From assembly GCA_004556755.1 (NCBI GenBank), contig SFFW01000001.1:90817-154816 (forward strand): DNA of 64,000 bases, read 5' to 3'. The notes beneath the pieces were generated by a model. It searched no databases. It saw only the letters and a program-made list of their open reading frames with translations, and had not been told where the DNA came from. The position numbers and the translations under genes are program-made. The DNA comes from Clostridiales bacterium (GTDB lineage Bacteria; Bacillota; Clostridia; Oscillospirales; Oscillospiraceae). Below are positions 44,080-52,625 of this stretch, in pieces (the first letter of the stretch is position 1; the number at the start of each line of letters is the position of its first letter).

Positions 44080-44636
44080 AGGGGGATCCCCTCCTTCATA
44101 AAATGTTTTTTCAGCTTGTTCCTCATACGGAACAGCATCGTCGTGACCTTCGATGAGGACATACCCTTCATCTCGGCAATGGAGTCGATAGGCTCCATCA
44201 TCCAGTAGCGCAGCATAAAAACGCTTCGTTCGACGGTGTTCAGGCCCTCAAGAAATCCGTTGAGAGCCTCTCTGATCTCGGCGGAATCCTCCCTCCGGCT
44301 TATCTCGTCAAAGCCGGACACGCACTCCGACAGCTCGTCGAGAGCAAGCGGCGTTTCACCGCCGCCACGCTTGTCGCTTTTTTTGCTGCGAAGCTTATCG
44401 AGCGCAAGGTTGCGTGTGATCTTTCCGATGAACGACGAGAGAGACTTGGGTTCGTTCGGAGGTATGCTCCCCCACGTTCGCATATATGCGTCGTTTACAC
44501 ACTCCTCACTGTCTTCGTCGTTGCCGAGTATATTAAAGGCTATACGGTGGCAGTATCGCCCATATTTTATGTCTGTTTCTAATATGGCTTCCTCTGAACG
44601 CTCCAGATAAAGCTCAACAATTCGGCGGTCTTCCAA
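44076..44636 (-). CDS. ECF-type RNA polymerase sigma factor
   Basis: 186 aa, TTG start chosen because AAAGGAG lies 7 nt upstream and no ATG fits. Region 2: AILETDIKYGRYCHRIAFNILGNDEDSEECVNDAYMRTWGSIPP. Region 4: ALNGFLEGLNTVERSVFMLRYWMMEPIDSIAEMKGMSSSKVTTMLFRMRNKLKK, the DNA-binding helix-turn-helix. The length and layout are of the ECF class, yet the partner resembles RsgI, which in Bacillus pairs with SigI. The target genes are not identifiable; it may control its own promoter in the 200-bp gap upstream (44637-44835). Confidence 0.87.
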   Translation of the reverse strand: MEDRRIVELYLERSEEAILETDIKYGRYCHRIAFNILGNDEDSEECVNDAYMRTWGSIPPNEPKSLSSFIGKITRNLALDKLRSKKSDKRGGGETPLALDELSECVSGFDEISRREDSAEIREALNGFLEGLNTVERSVFMLRYWMMEPIDSIAEMKGMSSSKVTTMLFRMRNKLKKHFMKEGIPL

Positions 44637-44747
44637 AACGGTCTCCTTTACCTCTATATATTAAGACGTAAATTCTTAATAAGTATCACATTATTTAGCA
44701 AAAAACACAAGAAAAATTTTTAAAAATCAGATATTTCCCTTTATGAC

Positions 44748-44776
44748 TTGAGATAAGCAACAAGATGTGTTATATT
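44748..44776 (+). promoter_or_regulatory. promoter of the EFR1 gene
   Basis: TTGAGA (44748-44753), 17-bp spacer, TATATT (44771-44776). The rest of the 199-bp gap holds a small ATTAAGA/TCTTAAT palindrome (44660-44680) next to the sigma gene; nothing else is apparent. Confidence 0.65.
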
Positions 44777-44835
44777 TATATATCTGAATTCTTGAATTTT
44801 GCGGCGACCGCATCGGATGCCGCTCGGAGGCTCAT

Positions 44836-45600
44836 ATGATACTCTATTTTTCAGGAACCGGCAACAGCCGCTTTGTAGCCCGGCTGATCGCAGATGCACT
44901 CGGAGACGAAGCCGTCTCGATAAACGAACACCTTATAAATGGCAGCGAGCGCAGCTTTTCCTCGGAAACGCCGTATGTCGTCGTTTGCCCGACCTATTGC
45001 TACGCCATACCGACCGCCGTCCGTGACTTCCTGCTCTCGGCAAGCTTTTTTACAGGAAGCAGCAATATGTATTTCGTCATGACCTGTGGAGCGGGTATCG
45101 GCGGTGCGCCCTACTTAAACGACAGGCTCTGCCGCAGGATCGGAATGAACCACATGGGCACCGAAAAGCTGGTCATGCCGGACAATTACCTTGTGATGTA
45201 TGAGCCGTCATGCTCCGACGAGGCGCAGGCGCTTGTCGATTCCGCCCCGCAAAGGCTCGGCGGCATTATCGACTCTATCAAGGCCAATGAGCCGATCGGC
45301 TCCCGCTCCAACGCCGTTTTCGGCAGCTTTAGCGGTGCAGCCGCAAAGATCTTCAACGCGGCGATAGGAAAGCCCGGAAAATTCACCGTAAGCGATAGTT
45401 GCACCTCCTGCGGCCTTTGCGAGAAAAACTGTCCCATGGGCTGCATCACCCTCAAAGAAGGTCACCCGACATGGAAAAGCGGCTGCATCCACTGCCTTTC
45501 TTGCATATGCGGCTGCCCGTCAAATGCGATCGACTACGGACGCTCGACCTATGGTCGGCGTCGCCACTACCTGTATCCCGACGGAACTCTGAAAGTATAA
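44836..45600 (+). CDS. EFR1 family ferredoxin with flavodoxin-like domain
   Basis: 254 aa; GGAGG lies 7 nt upstream. Flavodoxin-like N-terminal part with the FMN loop YFSGTGNSRFVA (about 4-15) and TYCYAIPTAVRDFLL. The C-terminal part binds two [4Fe-4S] clusters through CTSCGLCEKNCPMGCI (about 189-204) and CIHCLSCICGCPSNAI. EFRs couple an electron carrier with a flavin, and function in anaerobic redox. Partner enzyme unknown; the gene is followed 19 nt later by cdsA, which suggests only co-transcription. Confidence 0.88.
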   Translation: MILYFSGTGNSRFVARLIADALGDEAVSINEHLINGSERSFSSETPYVVVCPTYCYAIPTAVRDFLLSASFFTGSSNMYFVMTCGAGIGGAPYLNDRLCRRIGMNHMGTEKLVMPDNYLVMYEPSCSDEAQALVDSAPQRLGGIIDSIKANEPIGSRSNAVFGSFSGAAAKIFNAAIGKPGKFTVSDSCTSCGLCEKNCPMGCITLKEGHPTWKSGCIHCLSCICGCPSNAIDYGRSTYGRRRHYLYPDGTLKV

Positions 45601-45619
45601 AGAAAGAAGGTACACTCCC

Positions 45620-46429
45620 TTGAAAACAAGAGTCATTTCCGCAGTCGTCATGCTCGTTCTGGTCTTCGGCTGCTTCCTCATTTCACCCTACACCCGCACC
45701 CTGCTGCTCCTTGCCATCTGCATAATGTCAATTTGGGAAACTTGCAGGGTCATTAAGGCGAAGGATGTTTCGACCGCTCCCGCAGTGCTGTATGTTTACT
45801 CCGCTGCGGTTTGCGCTCTCATTCTATTTAAGAAGGCAGACGAGGTCTACCTCACCGCTCTGTTCTTCCTTGCCGTCTTTGCTATTACCTTTGCAGGCAT
45901 AATCAAGAAGGAGCTGAGAGGACCCGGCGCTTTGGCAACGCTTGCGGTGCTTGCATACCCCGTGTTCCCGATCGTACTTATCATGCGCCTTACCGCACTC
46001 CCCGGCAACACATGGATCCCCGTTTTCGCCATCGGCTGCGTTTCGACCTGGATATGCGACTCCTTTGCACTGTTCGGCGGCAAGCGCTTCGGCAAGCGTC
46101 ACATAGTGCCGGAGGTCAGCCCCCACAAGACCCTTGCAGGTTTTATCTGCGGTGCGATCTCCGCTGCCGTTGCGGGCGTCGGGCTGTACTTTGCTCTCAG
46201 AGGCAGCTTCCCCGCCGTCACGCTCCCCTGCTGCGTCATCACCGCATTTCTGGCGTCCAGCTTCGGTCAGGTCGGCGACCTTGCCGCTTCGCTCATCAAG
46301 CGTATGTCCGGCTTTAAGGATTACAGCCACCTCATCCCCGGTCACGGAGGCGTTATGGACAGAGTCGACAGTCTGCTGTTCTCCGTGCCTGCCGCATACT
46401 TCTGCCTTTACATCGCAGGTCTTTACTAA
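45620..46429 (+). CDS. cdsA: phosphatidate cytidylyltransferase
   Basis: 269 aa with a TTG start (GAAGG about 10 nt upstream). Membrane enzyme making CDP-diacylglycerol from phosphatidate and CTP. About seven helices; the signature near the C-terminus is present as FGQVGDLAASLIKRMSGFKDYSHLIPGHGGVMDRVDSLLFSVPAAYF. This supplies the substrate for PgsA encoded at 61.3 kb. It is usually next to uppS and dxr; here it is with an EFR1 gene and a lipid kinase. Confidence 0.94.
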   Translation: MKTRVISAVVMLVLVFGCFLISPYTRTLLLLAICIMSIWETCRVIKAKDVSTAPAVLYVYSAAVCALILFKKADEVYLTALFFLAVFAITFAGIIKKELRGPGALATLAVLAYPVFPIVLIMRLTALPGNTWIPVFAIGCVSTWICDSFALFGGKRFGKRHIVPEVSPHKTLAGFICGAISAAVAGVGLYFALRGSFPAVTLPCCVITAFLASSFGQVGDLAASLIKRMSGFKDYSHLIPGHGGVMDRVDSLLFSVPAAYFCLYIAGLY

Positions 46430-46452
46430 TCCCAACGATTGGAGCTGTATAA

Positions 46453-47364
46453 ATGGATCAACGCATTCCTTCTCTTTCCGAGCTTAAAAAGCTGATGCTC
46501 GTAATTAACCCTGTTTCGGGCAAGCGTGCGGCTTCCCGCAACCTTTCCGATATTATCCGTATTTTCTCCTCTCACGGCTATGCGGTCACGGTGTTTCCCA
46601 CCGCAAAGCCGGGCGATGCAACGGAGTTTGTGATAAACTACTCCGACAGCTTTGACCTTGTCGTCTGCATCGGCGGCGACGGTACGCTCAACGAGGTGCT
46701 GACCGGTATTCTCAGAGGCGAAAAGGATGTTCCTCTCGGCTATATTCCTTCAGGAAGCACCAACGATTTTGCCGCCTGTCACGGTATTTCGTCCGATATG
46801 TGCGCCGCCGCTGAAGCCATCGCCTGCGGCAAGCCGCATGAGATCGACCTCGGCAAATTCGGCAACCGCTGCTTCTCCTATGTTGCAGCGTTCGGTATGT
46901 TCTCGTGGCTGTCCTACACCACCTCGCAGAACCTCAAGAACAAGCTCGGTCACTCGGCGTATCTGCTCGATGCGATAAAGGATCTACCGAAGATCAAGGC
47001 AAACCACCTCCGCCTCACGGTTGACGGCTTCACCTGCGAGGGTGACTACATCTTCGGTGCAGTCTGCAACTCCACCTCCGTTGCGGGTACCATCACCCTG
47101 CCCTCCGACGTTGTAGACACCTCGGACGGCATTTTTGAGGTGCTGCTCGTTCACGAGCCGAGAACGATATTTGATTTCCAAAACATAATCATCGGCGTTC
47201 TGACACAGGATTATTCCTCGCCTTTCCTCGACTTCTTCCAAGCGCACAGCGTCAAGATCGAAGCGCCCGCCGATATGGAGTGGACGCTTGACGGCGAACG
47301 GGGCGAGCCTGTCGAGTCCGTAGACGTTGAAAATCTCAACCGCCGCATAAAGCTCATATATTGA
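46453..47364 (+). CDS. diacylglycerol/lipid kinase (DagK/YegS family)
   Basis: 303 aa. The ATP-binding motif CIGGDGTLNEVLTGIL (about 76-90) and SGSTNDFAA are typical of the DAGK catalytic domain, and the C-terminal beta sandwich ends ENLNRRIKLIY. These enzymes phosphorylate diacylglycerol or other lipid alcohols. In Firmicutes DgkB returns DAG from lipoteichoic acid synthesis to phosphatidate, feeding CdsA. It follows cdsA by 23 nt, consistent with a phospholipid unit. Confidence 0.87.
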   Translation: MDQRIPSLSELKKLMLVINPVSGKRAASRNLSDIIRIFSSHGYAVTVFPTAKPGDATEFVINYSDSFDLVVCIGGDGTLNEVLTGILRGEKDVPLGYIPSGSTNDFAACHGISSDMCAAAEAIACGKPHEIDLGKFGNRCFSYVAAFGMFSWLSYTTSQNLKNKLGHSAYLLDAIKDLPKIKANHLRLTVDGFTCEGDYIFGAVCNSTSVAGTITLPSDVVDTSDGIFEVLLVHEPRTIFDFQNIIIGVLTQDYSSPFLDFFQAHSVKIEAPADMEWTLDGERGEPVESVDVENLNRRIKLIY

Positions 47365-47387
47365 GCTTTTGCGGCATAATAAAGCGT

Positions 47388-48191
47388 ATGAAGGTTTTGA
47401 TTATCAACGTAAAAAAATTCTTTGACGGCATCGACCGCTGCAATCTTTCCGCACACGCCGCAGCGAGTGCGTACTACATGTTCGTCTCACTTGTCCCCTT
47501 TCTTGCGCTGCTGTCCGCCGTCATACCGTACACCGGCACCAGCGAAGAAAGCCTGATGACTCATATAAGTCCCTATATCCCCGATGCGCTCCGGCAGCTT
47601 ATCGGGGATATTGTCAGTGATATCTACCTTGCGTCGGGTGCAATTCTCCCGATCTCCATCCTTCTTTCCGTGTACCTTGCAAGCCGTGCCTTTGCCTCGC
47701 TCATCCGGGGTATCGAGGTCGTCTCCGGCAGCGGTCACTATGCGTCCTTCCTTCGCCGTACCGTGCTTGCCTGCCTGTACACGGTCGGGGTCATCGCCGC
47801 AATGGTGCTTGTCATTCTCGTGACCTTCTTCGGCGAGCGTCTGCTCGACCTCATTTACGAGCCGATAAGCCTCGTGCTTATAAAGCTGCGCTTTGTGCTT
47901 GTCGCCCTGCTGCTTACGGTTTTATTTACGCTTGTGTATCACTGGATCCCCGGACTTAAAATACGCTTTTATGCGCTCATTCCGGGTGCGGTGTTTGCCG
48001 CCTGCGCATGGCTGCTTTTCACTTGGCTGTTTTCGCTCTTCATAATGAGCGGCAACAGCTACAGCATATACGGCAGTCTTGCAGCCATAGTCATAAGCCT
48101 GCTGTGGATGTACTGGTGTATGTATATCATCCTGCTCGGCGCTTATCTGAACGTTTTCATAAGCTCGGAAAAGCAGAACAAAGAGACTTAG
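47388..48191 (+). CDS. YihY/virulence factor BrkB family membrane protein
   Basis: 267 aa from ATG 47388; a TTG at 47361 overlaps the kinase gene by 4 nt and is the alternative. About six membrane helices, starting with FFDGIDRCNLSAHAAASAYYMFVSLVPFLALLSAVIPY, the YihY signature, and including YIWPGLKIRFYALIPGAVFAACAWLLF-like (YHWIPGLKIRFYALIPGAV) and IYGSLAAIVISLLWMYWCMYIILLGAYLNVF at the end. The family was misnamed RNase BN; function is not defined. Confidence 0.87.
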   Translation: MKVLIINVKKFFDGIDRCNLSAHAAASAYYMFVSLVPFLALLSAVIPYTGTSEESLMTHISPYIPDALRQLIGDIVSDIYLASGAILPISILLSVYLASRAFASLIRGIEVVSGSGHYASFLRRTVLACLYTVGVIAAMVLVILVTFFGERLLDLIYEPISLVLIKLRFVLVALLLTVLFTLVYHWIPGLKIRFYALIPGAVFAACAWLLFTWLFSLFIMSGNSYSIYGSLAAIVISLLWMYWCMYIILLGAYLNVFISSEKQNKET

Positions 48192-48286
48192 TGTTTTTGC
48201 TGCAATACCTTGTCAATATTTCAGCAATATTTACAAACCGCAAAATGCATGTTGTGATAACTGCACTAATTTATTAGGTGATAATT

Positions 48287-49699
48287 ATGCAAAATGATCA
48301 TTCCCTCGAAATGTTTGAAAGAGAGCCGATCTCGAAGCTCCTTTGCAAATTTGCGCTTCCCGCCATCGCCTCGATGGTCGTAAACTCGATATACAATATC
48401 GTCGATCAGATATTCATCGGGCAAGGTGTCGGCGTTCTCGGCAACGCCGCAACGAACCTCACCTTCCCTCTCGTCACCTTCTCAATGGCTATCGGCACCA
48501 TGATCGCCGACGGCTGTGTAGCATATTTCAGTCTGAAGCTCGGACAGAAAAACTATCCCGAAGCCGCACGCACCATGGGCAACGGCATTAGCGTTTCGCT
48601 CATTGCGGGACTTGTGCTGACGCTTCTTATGGAGCTGCTCATAACGCCCATACTGAACCTCTGCGGCGGCACTAAGGTTTCGGGACAGACCTTTGACTAT
48701 GCGCTCCAGTACGCAAGGATCACGCTTATCGGCATTCCCTTCCTGTGCATCAGCATGACGGTCAACAGTATCATACGAGCGCAGGGCAATCCCAAATACG
48801 CCATGCTATCAAACCTTTCAGGCTGCTTTCTGAACATCACCCTTGACGCATGGTTCGTTCTCGGTCTCGGCTGGGGCGTCGCCGGCGCTGCATGGGCAAC
48901 CATTATAGGTCAGGCACTCAACTTTGTTCTCTGCATCATTTATATTCCCCGTCTTAAAAGCATTGAGTTTAAGCTTGAAAACACAAGGCTTTCCTCCAAA
49001 ACCGTCGCTGCGTTCATCCCTCTCGGAATCTCAAGCTTCTTTACGCAGTTTGCCTCCACCATCGTCGTCATCTGCATGAACAATCTCCTTACAAAGTACG
49101 GTGCGGAGAGCGTTTACGGCGCCGATATTCCCCTTGCGGCGCAGGGTATCGTCATGAAGGTAAACTCCATAATCATCAGCGTCATGGTCGGTCTCGGCAT
49201 CGGCAGCCAGCCCATCGTCGGCTACAACTACGGCGCCGGAAACTTTAAGCGTGTCAAGTCCACCTACCTGCGCACCATCGTCACGGGTCTTATCGTTGGC
49301 GTTATCGGTTGGGCGATATTCCAGTTCTGCACTCAGCCCATCATTGACCTTTTCGGTCAGGAGAGCAAGGAGTACAACGACTTTGCGCTCAAGTGCTTCC
49401 ATATCTTCCTCTCCGTCATATTCCTCGTCGGCTTCCTCATTCCGTCGGGCATCTTCTTCCAGTCAATAGGCAAGCCTATGAAGTCAATGATCGCAACGCT
49501 TTCAAGGCAGCTCATATACTTCCTCCCCAGCGCCTTCATCCTCGGTGCGCTTATGGGTGTCGAGGGTCTGCTTTATGCAGGTCCCGTCGGCGACATTCTT
49601 GCTGCCATAACCGTCTCCGTGCTTATCATCGGCGAGATGCGTCTTTTAAACAAGGAAATCGCAAAACAGGACACCGCCGTTGAGCAAAAGCCCGCTTAA
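48287..49699 (+). CDS. MATE family multidrug/Na+-coupled exporter
   Basis: 470 aa from ATG 48287 (AGGTG 6 nt upstream; a GTG at 48278 is alternative). Twelve membrane helices in two MatE halves: PAIASMVVNSIYNIVDQIFIGQGVG starts the first, and SSFFTQFASTIVVICMNNLL the second, with GIGSQPIVGYNYGAGNFKRVK and LIPSGIFFQSIGKPMKSM. It resembles the MepA/NorM group. Substrate unknown. Three C-terminal residues of charge pairs mark the end. A palindrome and a new transcription unit follow. Confidence 0.92.
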   Translation: MQNDHSLEMFEREPISKLLCKFALPAIASMVVNSIYNIVDQIFIGQGVGVLGNAATNLTFPLVTFSMAIGTMIADGCVAYFSLKLGQKNYPEAARTMGNGISVSLIAGLVLTLLMELLITPILNLCGGTKVSGQTFDYALQYARITLIGIPFLCISMTVNSIIRAQGNPKYAMLSNLSGCFLNITLDAWFVLGLGWGVAGAAWATIIGQALNFVLCIIYIPRLKSIEFKLENTRLSSKTVAAFIPLGISSFFTQFASTIVVICMNNLLTKYGAESVYGADIPLAAQGIVMKVNSIIISVMVGLGIGSQPIVGYNYGAGNFKRVKSTYLRTIVTGLIVGVIGWAIFQFCTQPIIDLFGQESKEYNDFALKCFHIFLSVIFLVGFLIPSGIFFQSIGKPMKSMIATLSRQLIYFLPSAFILGALMGVEGLLYAGPVGDILAAITVSVLIIGEMRLLNKEIAKQDTAVEQKPA

Positions 49700-49714
49700 A
49701 ATTTAACATTCTCC

Positions 49715-49744
49715 AGAAACGTGTAGCGTGTGCTACACGTTTCT
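49715..49744. repeat. perfect 13-bp inverted repeat upstream of the acetyl-CoA-synthase-like gene
   Basis: AGAAACGTGTAGC (49715-49727), GTGT, GCTACACGTTTCT (49732-49744). No T-run follows on the plus strand; it stands directly before two TATAAT boxes (49748-49753 and 49759-49764). It may be a terminator arm for the MATE gene without a tail, or an operator overlapping the promoter. Confidence 0.6.
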
Positions 49745-49747
49745 AGC

Positions 49748-49764
49748 TATAATGATTGTATAAT
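49748..49764 (+). promoter_or_regulatory. -10 elements of the acetyl-CoA-synthase-like gene
   Basis: Two TATAAT boxes 5 bp apart, 38 and 49 bp before the ATG. No good -35 is seen because the palindrome occupies that place, which suggests regulated or activator-dependent transcription. Confidence 0.45.
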
Positions 49765-49802
49765 AGGCACAGGAAATAAAGCTGTGTTAAAGGAGATACA
49801 TC

Positions 49803-50543
49803 ATGGAACTTTACAATCCTCTTATTAAATCTACGCTTGAGCAGCTCTCGAATAGCAAGAGCAAGCCCAAAAGCTGGGGCTATGACATCTCTAAATCTTG
49901 GGCCGACGTAGGCTCCTCCGAGCTTGTCCTTCAGAGTGAGGCTGCGTATGAGCTTGGCGCTCTCGGTCTCGGCTCCTCCAACTACAACTGCGTCACCACA
50001 AGCGCCGACCTTGTTAATAAGGATCAGGTCATTCTCTACGGTCCCGACCTCAAGGAGATCAAGAAGGACACCGCTTTTGCCCGTATCGTTCTGCTCCGTG
50101 TCGGCGATATTGAAGGCGACGACGACGAGGTCTACCGTGCACTCAAGGACATTGAGTTCAGCAAGTATCATGTCTATCCCGAAGGCTACATGGTGCGTAT
50201 GTCCCCCGAAAGCCACCGTGAGCAGATCCGTGTCAGCAAGAGAGCGATCAAGAAGGGTATAAACTTCAGCGCCGTCGGTCAGCGCTACATCACCGAGTAC
50301 AAGAAGGATCGCAACGTCATCAATGCGACCGTTATCTTCGTGACCGATCCTGCCATTGATTACAAGGAGCTGCACGAGAACGCAAAGAAGGCGGACGCCA
50401 TCACCAGCACCCTCTGCCACATCATGGAGGGTCTCCCCACCGACTGCAACGTCTGCCAGCTCAAGGACATCTGCGACGAGGTTGAGGGCATGAAGGAGCT
50501 GCACTTCGGCGTCGGCGACAAAGGCACGAACGAGCATCATTGA
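49803..50543 (+). CDS. protein related to part of acetyl-CoA synthase (AcsB/CdhC)
   Basis: 246 aa, AAAGGAG 7 nt upstream. Two segments recall the central domain of the CODH/acetyl-CoA synthase subunit AcsB/CdhC: QVILYGPDLKEI (about 75-86, compared with the VxxxGPDIxEL region) and IRVSKRAIKKGINFSAVGQRYITEYK (142-167). A final CHIMEGLPTDCNVCQLKDICDEVEGM segment has Cys205, 215, 218 and 224. The protein is a third of AcsB length and the A-cluster pattern is not reproduced. It could be an iron-sulfur or nickel protein of unknown role, and the similarity is by reading, not by search. The gene is expressed alone between a palindrome and a terminator. Confidence 0.6.
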   Translation: MELYNPLIKSTLEQLSNSKSKPKSWGYDISKSWADVGSSELVLQSEAAYELGALGLGSSNYNCVTTSADLVNKDQVILYGPDLKEIKKDTAFARIVLLRVGDIEGDDDEVYRALKDIEFSKYHVYPEGYMVRMSPESHREQIRVSKRAIKKGINFSAVGQRYITEYKKDRNVINATVIFVTDPAIDYKELHENAKKADAITSTLCHIMEGLPTDCNVCQLKDICDEVEGMKELHFGVGDKGTNEHH

Positions 50544-50556
50544 TAAACCGAAAATC

Positions 50557-50589
50557 AAAAAGCTCTGTGGTTAAGCCACAGAGCTTTTT
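50557..50589. terminator. bidirectional terminator after the acetyl-CoA-synthase-like gene
   Basis: Stem AAAAAGCTCTGTGG with its complement and TTAAG loop, with T/A runs on both sides; also ends the permease gene on the other strand. Confidence 0.9.
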
Positions 50590-50591
50590 CG

Positions 50592-51497
50592 TTATCTTCT
50601 ATTTCTGTGTTTTGCGCTGAACACGTTAAATGCGATGTAGATCGCCAAGGCTAAGATTATTGCGCCCAAAAGCACGGCGTACATTGTGGAGATCTCCACC
50701 TTGTCTCCCGCAAAATACAGGTTGCAGTCAACTCCGTCACGCAAACCATTTGTTATCTCAGCCGGAACTCCCGAATCCGACAGCTCCGCAAAGGCGCCGT
50801 TCATCCAGTGATTGTGCAGAAGCGAGGTCGCATAGCTGCCCGGCAGGTACATAAGAACACTTCTCAGCCCTTCGGAGAAGCTTGCTATCGGCATATAAGC
50901 GCCGCAGATAAAACCGTATGCAACACTGACAAGCGTTCCGACCGCAGAGAGCTGTCCCTGTGTGCTGAGGAAGAAGTTCACGCACGACGACAGCGCAACG
51001 CCGAACACCGTGAGCAGTATGACATCAAGCAGTATGAGCAAGACGTCCTTTGCGCTTAGATACCAGCCGATCGTTGAAATGTATATAAAGCAGATAACGG
51101 TCGCCGTCAGGCAGATGACAAGCGTCACGAAAGCGGAAGACAGGAAGTACGAAAGTCCCAAAACGCTGCGTTTTACGGGCGAGACCGTGAGGTCGCCTAT
51201 AGAGCCCGTCACCTTGTCCTGTATCATAAGAAGGTTTGAGCAGAATGCGATTGTGACGCAGCAGACCGCAAGCAAGGACGAGGCGAGCTGTCCCGCCGCA
51301 AGAGCGTCGATTACCGATGGTGAGACCCCGAAGGCATCGGGTATTGCCGAGGAAATGCTGTCACGGTATATCGACAGCAGGAAGCTTGCATAAAGCACGA
51401 GCAGGATAACGGGTGTTATGAGCGAGGAGAAGAACATCCCCTTGTCCTTAAAAAACAGCTTGCTGTTTCGCTGTGTCAGTATTTTAAGCGTTTTCAA
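50592..51497 (-). CDS. ABC-2 type exporter permease
   Basis: 301 aa with TTG start at 51497 (GGGAGG 8 nt upstream, overlapping the ATPase stop by 14 nt); ATG starts upstream would lie inside the ATPase gene. Six membrane helices of ABC2_membrane type: GMFFSSLITPVILLVLYASFLL, LLAVCCVTIAFCSNLLMIQDK, GLSYFLSSAFVTLVICLTATVICFIY, DVLLILLDVILLTVFGVALSS, GTLVSVAYGFICGAYMPI, and the C-terminal MYAVLLGAIILALAIYIAF. Works with the ATPase encoded just upstream. Substrate unknown. Confidence 0.87.
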   Translation of the reverse strand: MKTLKILTQRNSKLFFKDKGMFFSSLITPVILLVLYASFLLSIYRDSISSAIPDAFGVSPSVIDALAAGQLASSLLAVCCVTIAFCSNLLMIQDKVTGSIGDLTVSPVKRSVLGLSYFLSSAFVTLVICLTATVICFIYISTIGWYLSAKDVLLILLDVILLTVFGVALSSCVNFFLSTQGQLSAVGTLVSVAYGFICGAYMPIASFSEGLRSVLMYLPGSYATSLLHNHWMNGAFAELSDSGVPAEITNGLRDGVDCNLYFAGDKVEISTMYAVLLGAIILALAIYIAFNVFSAKHRNRR

Positions 51498-52413
51498 GCC
51501 CGTCACCTCCCGCAATACGCTTGCCCGTTGCGGCAAGAAAAACGTCGTCCATTTTGCCTTTAACTATCTCGTAGTCGGAAAACAGCTCCGGCTTATCCGT
51601 GATGAGCTTTGTCGCATCGGCGGTACTCGGCACCGAGACCCGAAAGCCGTCTCTCAGCTTTTCGTATGGCAGAGACAGCGCCTTTACCTGCTCCTCCCCT
51701 ACACCGTACAGCGTAATGTAGTCGGCAGTGTACCTGTTTTTGAGGTCAAGCGGCGTTCCGTGCGCTATGACCTTGCCTGCGTCGAGGATGATCACATAGT
51801 CGGCGTCCGACGCCTCCTCCATGTAGTGCGTGGTGAGGAACACCGTCATTCCCTCGCTTCGACGCAGCTCCGATATAACGCTCCACAGCAGCCTTCTCGT
51901 CTGCGGGTCAAGACCCGTAGTCGGCTCGTCAAGTATGAGTATCTCCGGCTTGTGGAGCAAGGCTCTGGCAATGTCGATGCGTCTGCGCTGTCCGCCGGAA
52001 AGCTTCGATACGGGGCGGTCGAGGAGGTCTTTAAAGTCAAGCAGTTCCGAAAGCTCAGCGAGGCGCTCGTTAAAGCGCTTGCCCGTGATGCCGTATAGCG
52101 AGGCGCGACTTTTGAGATTGTCTCTTACGCTCAGCGGCTTATCCAGCACCGAGCTTTGAAACACGACGCCGAGTCTGCGGGTGACCGCCGAAACGTCCTC
52201 GTCGATGCTTGTTCCGCATATTCGGACGCTGCCGCTGTCCTTCCTGAGCTGTCCGCACATTATTGAGATCGTGGTGGATTTGCCCGCTCCGTTTACGCCG
52301 AGGAATGCAAACAGCTCTCCCCGCCGAACGTCGAAGCTCAGCTCCTGCACCGCCTTAATATCGCCGAAGCTTTTGCTAAGTCCTTCTATTTCAATTACTT
52401 TTTCATCATTCAT
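51484..52413 (-). CDS. ABC transporter ATP-binding protein
   Basis: 309 aa. Walker A FLGVNGAGKSTTI (about 36-48), signature KLSGGQRRRIDIARAL (about 140-155), Walker B LILDEPTTGLDPQTR, and H-loop FLTTHYMEEASDADY. The C-terminal ~85 residues form a DUF4162-like extension (SVPSTADATKLITDKPELFSDYEIVKGKMDDVFLAATGK), common in drug- or lipid-exporting ATPases. It follows pspC by 10 nt and couples to the permease. Confidence 0.93.
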   Translation of the reverse strand: MNDEKVIEIEGLSKSFGDIKAVQELSFDVRRGELFAFLGVNGAGKSTTISIMCGQLRKDSGSVRICGTSIDEDVSAVTRRLGVVFQSSVLDKPLSVRDNLKSRASLYGITGKRFNERLAELSELLDFKDLLDRPVSKLSGGQRRRIDIARALLHKPEILILDEPTTGLDPQTRRLLWSVISELRRSEGMTVFLTTHYMEEASDADYVIILDAGKVIAHGTPLDLKNRYTADYITLYGVGEEQVKALSLPYEKLRDGFRVSVPSTADATKLITDKPELFSDYEIVKGKMDDVFLAATGKRIAGGDGLENA

Positions 52414-52423
52414 AGCGTGTTCC

Positions 52424-52621
52424 TCAAAGTCCGATGTCGGATTTTTTCGGAATGATTATCGCCGCAACGATGTACGCAAGTACGCCGCTGCCGCCCACGG
52501 CGCAGAACAGCACCCACGCAAGGCGAACGAGTGACGGATCAACGTCAAAATACTCGGCTATACCGCCGCACACGCCGGCAAGCATCTTGCCCTGCTCGAT
52601 CCTATACAGTCTTTTTGACAT
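52424..52621 (-). CDS. PspC domain membrane protein
   Basis: 65 aa from ATG 52621 (AGGAA 9 nt upstream; a longer ATG at 52651 overlaps the preceding gene). The PspC signature is complete: KRLYRIEQGKMLAGVCGGIAEYFDVDPSLVRLAWVLFCAVGGSGVLAYIVAAIIIP region, with one membrane hairpin. PspC proteins sense membrane stress in Gram-negatives and act as envelope regulators in Firmicutes. Four nt after the HTH-membrane regulator gene. Confidence 0.92.
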   Translation of the reverse strand: MSKRLYRIEQGKMLAGVCGGIAEYFDVDPSLVRLAWVLFCAVGGSGVLAYIVAAIIIPKKSDIGL

Positions 52622-52625
52622 ATTA

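Noticed and set aside
44660..44680. ATTAAGA/TCTTAAT palindrome as an ECF autoregulatory site
   Set aside because: AT-rich 7-bp arms in an AT-rich gap are expected by chance; no second copy was seen.
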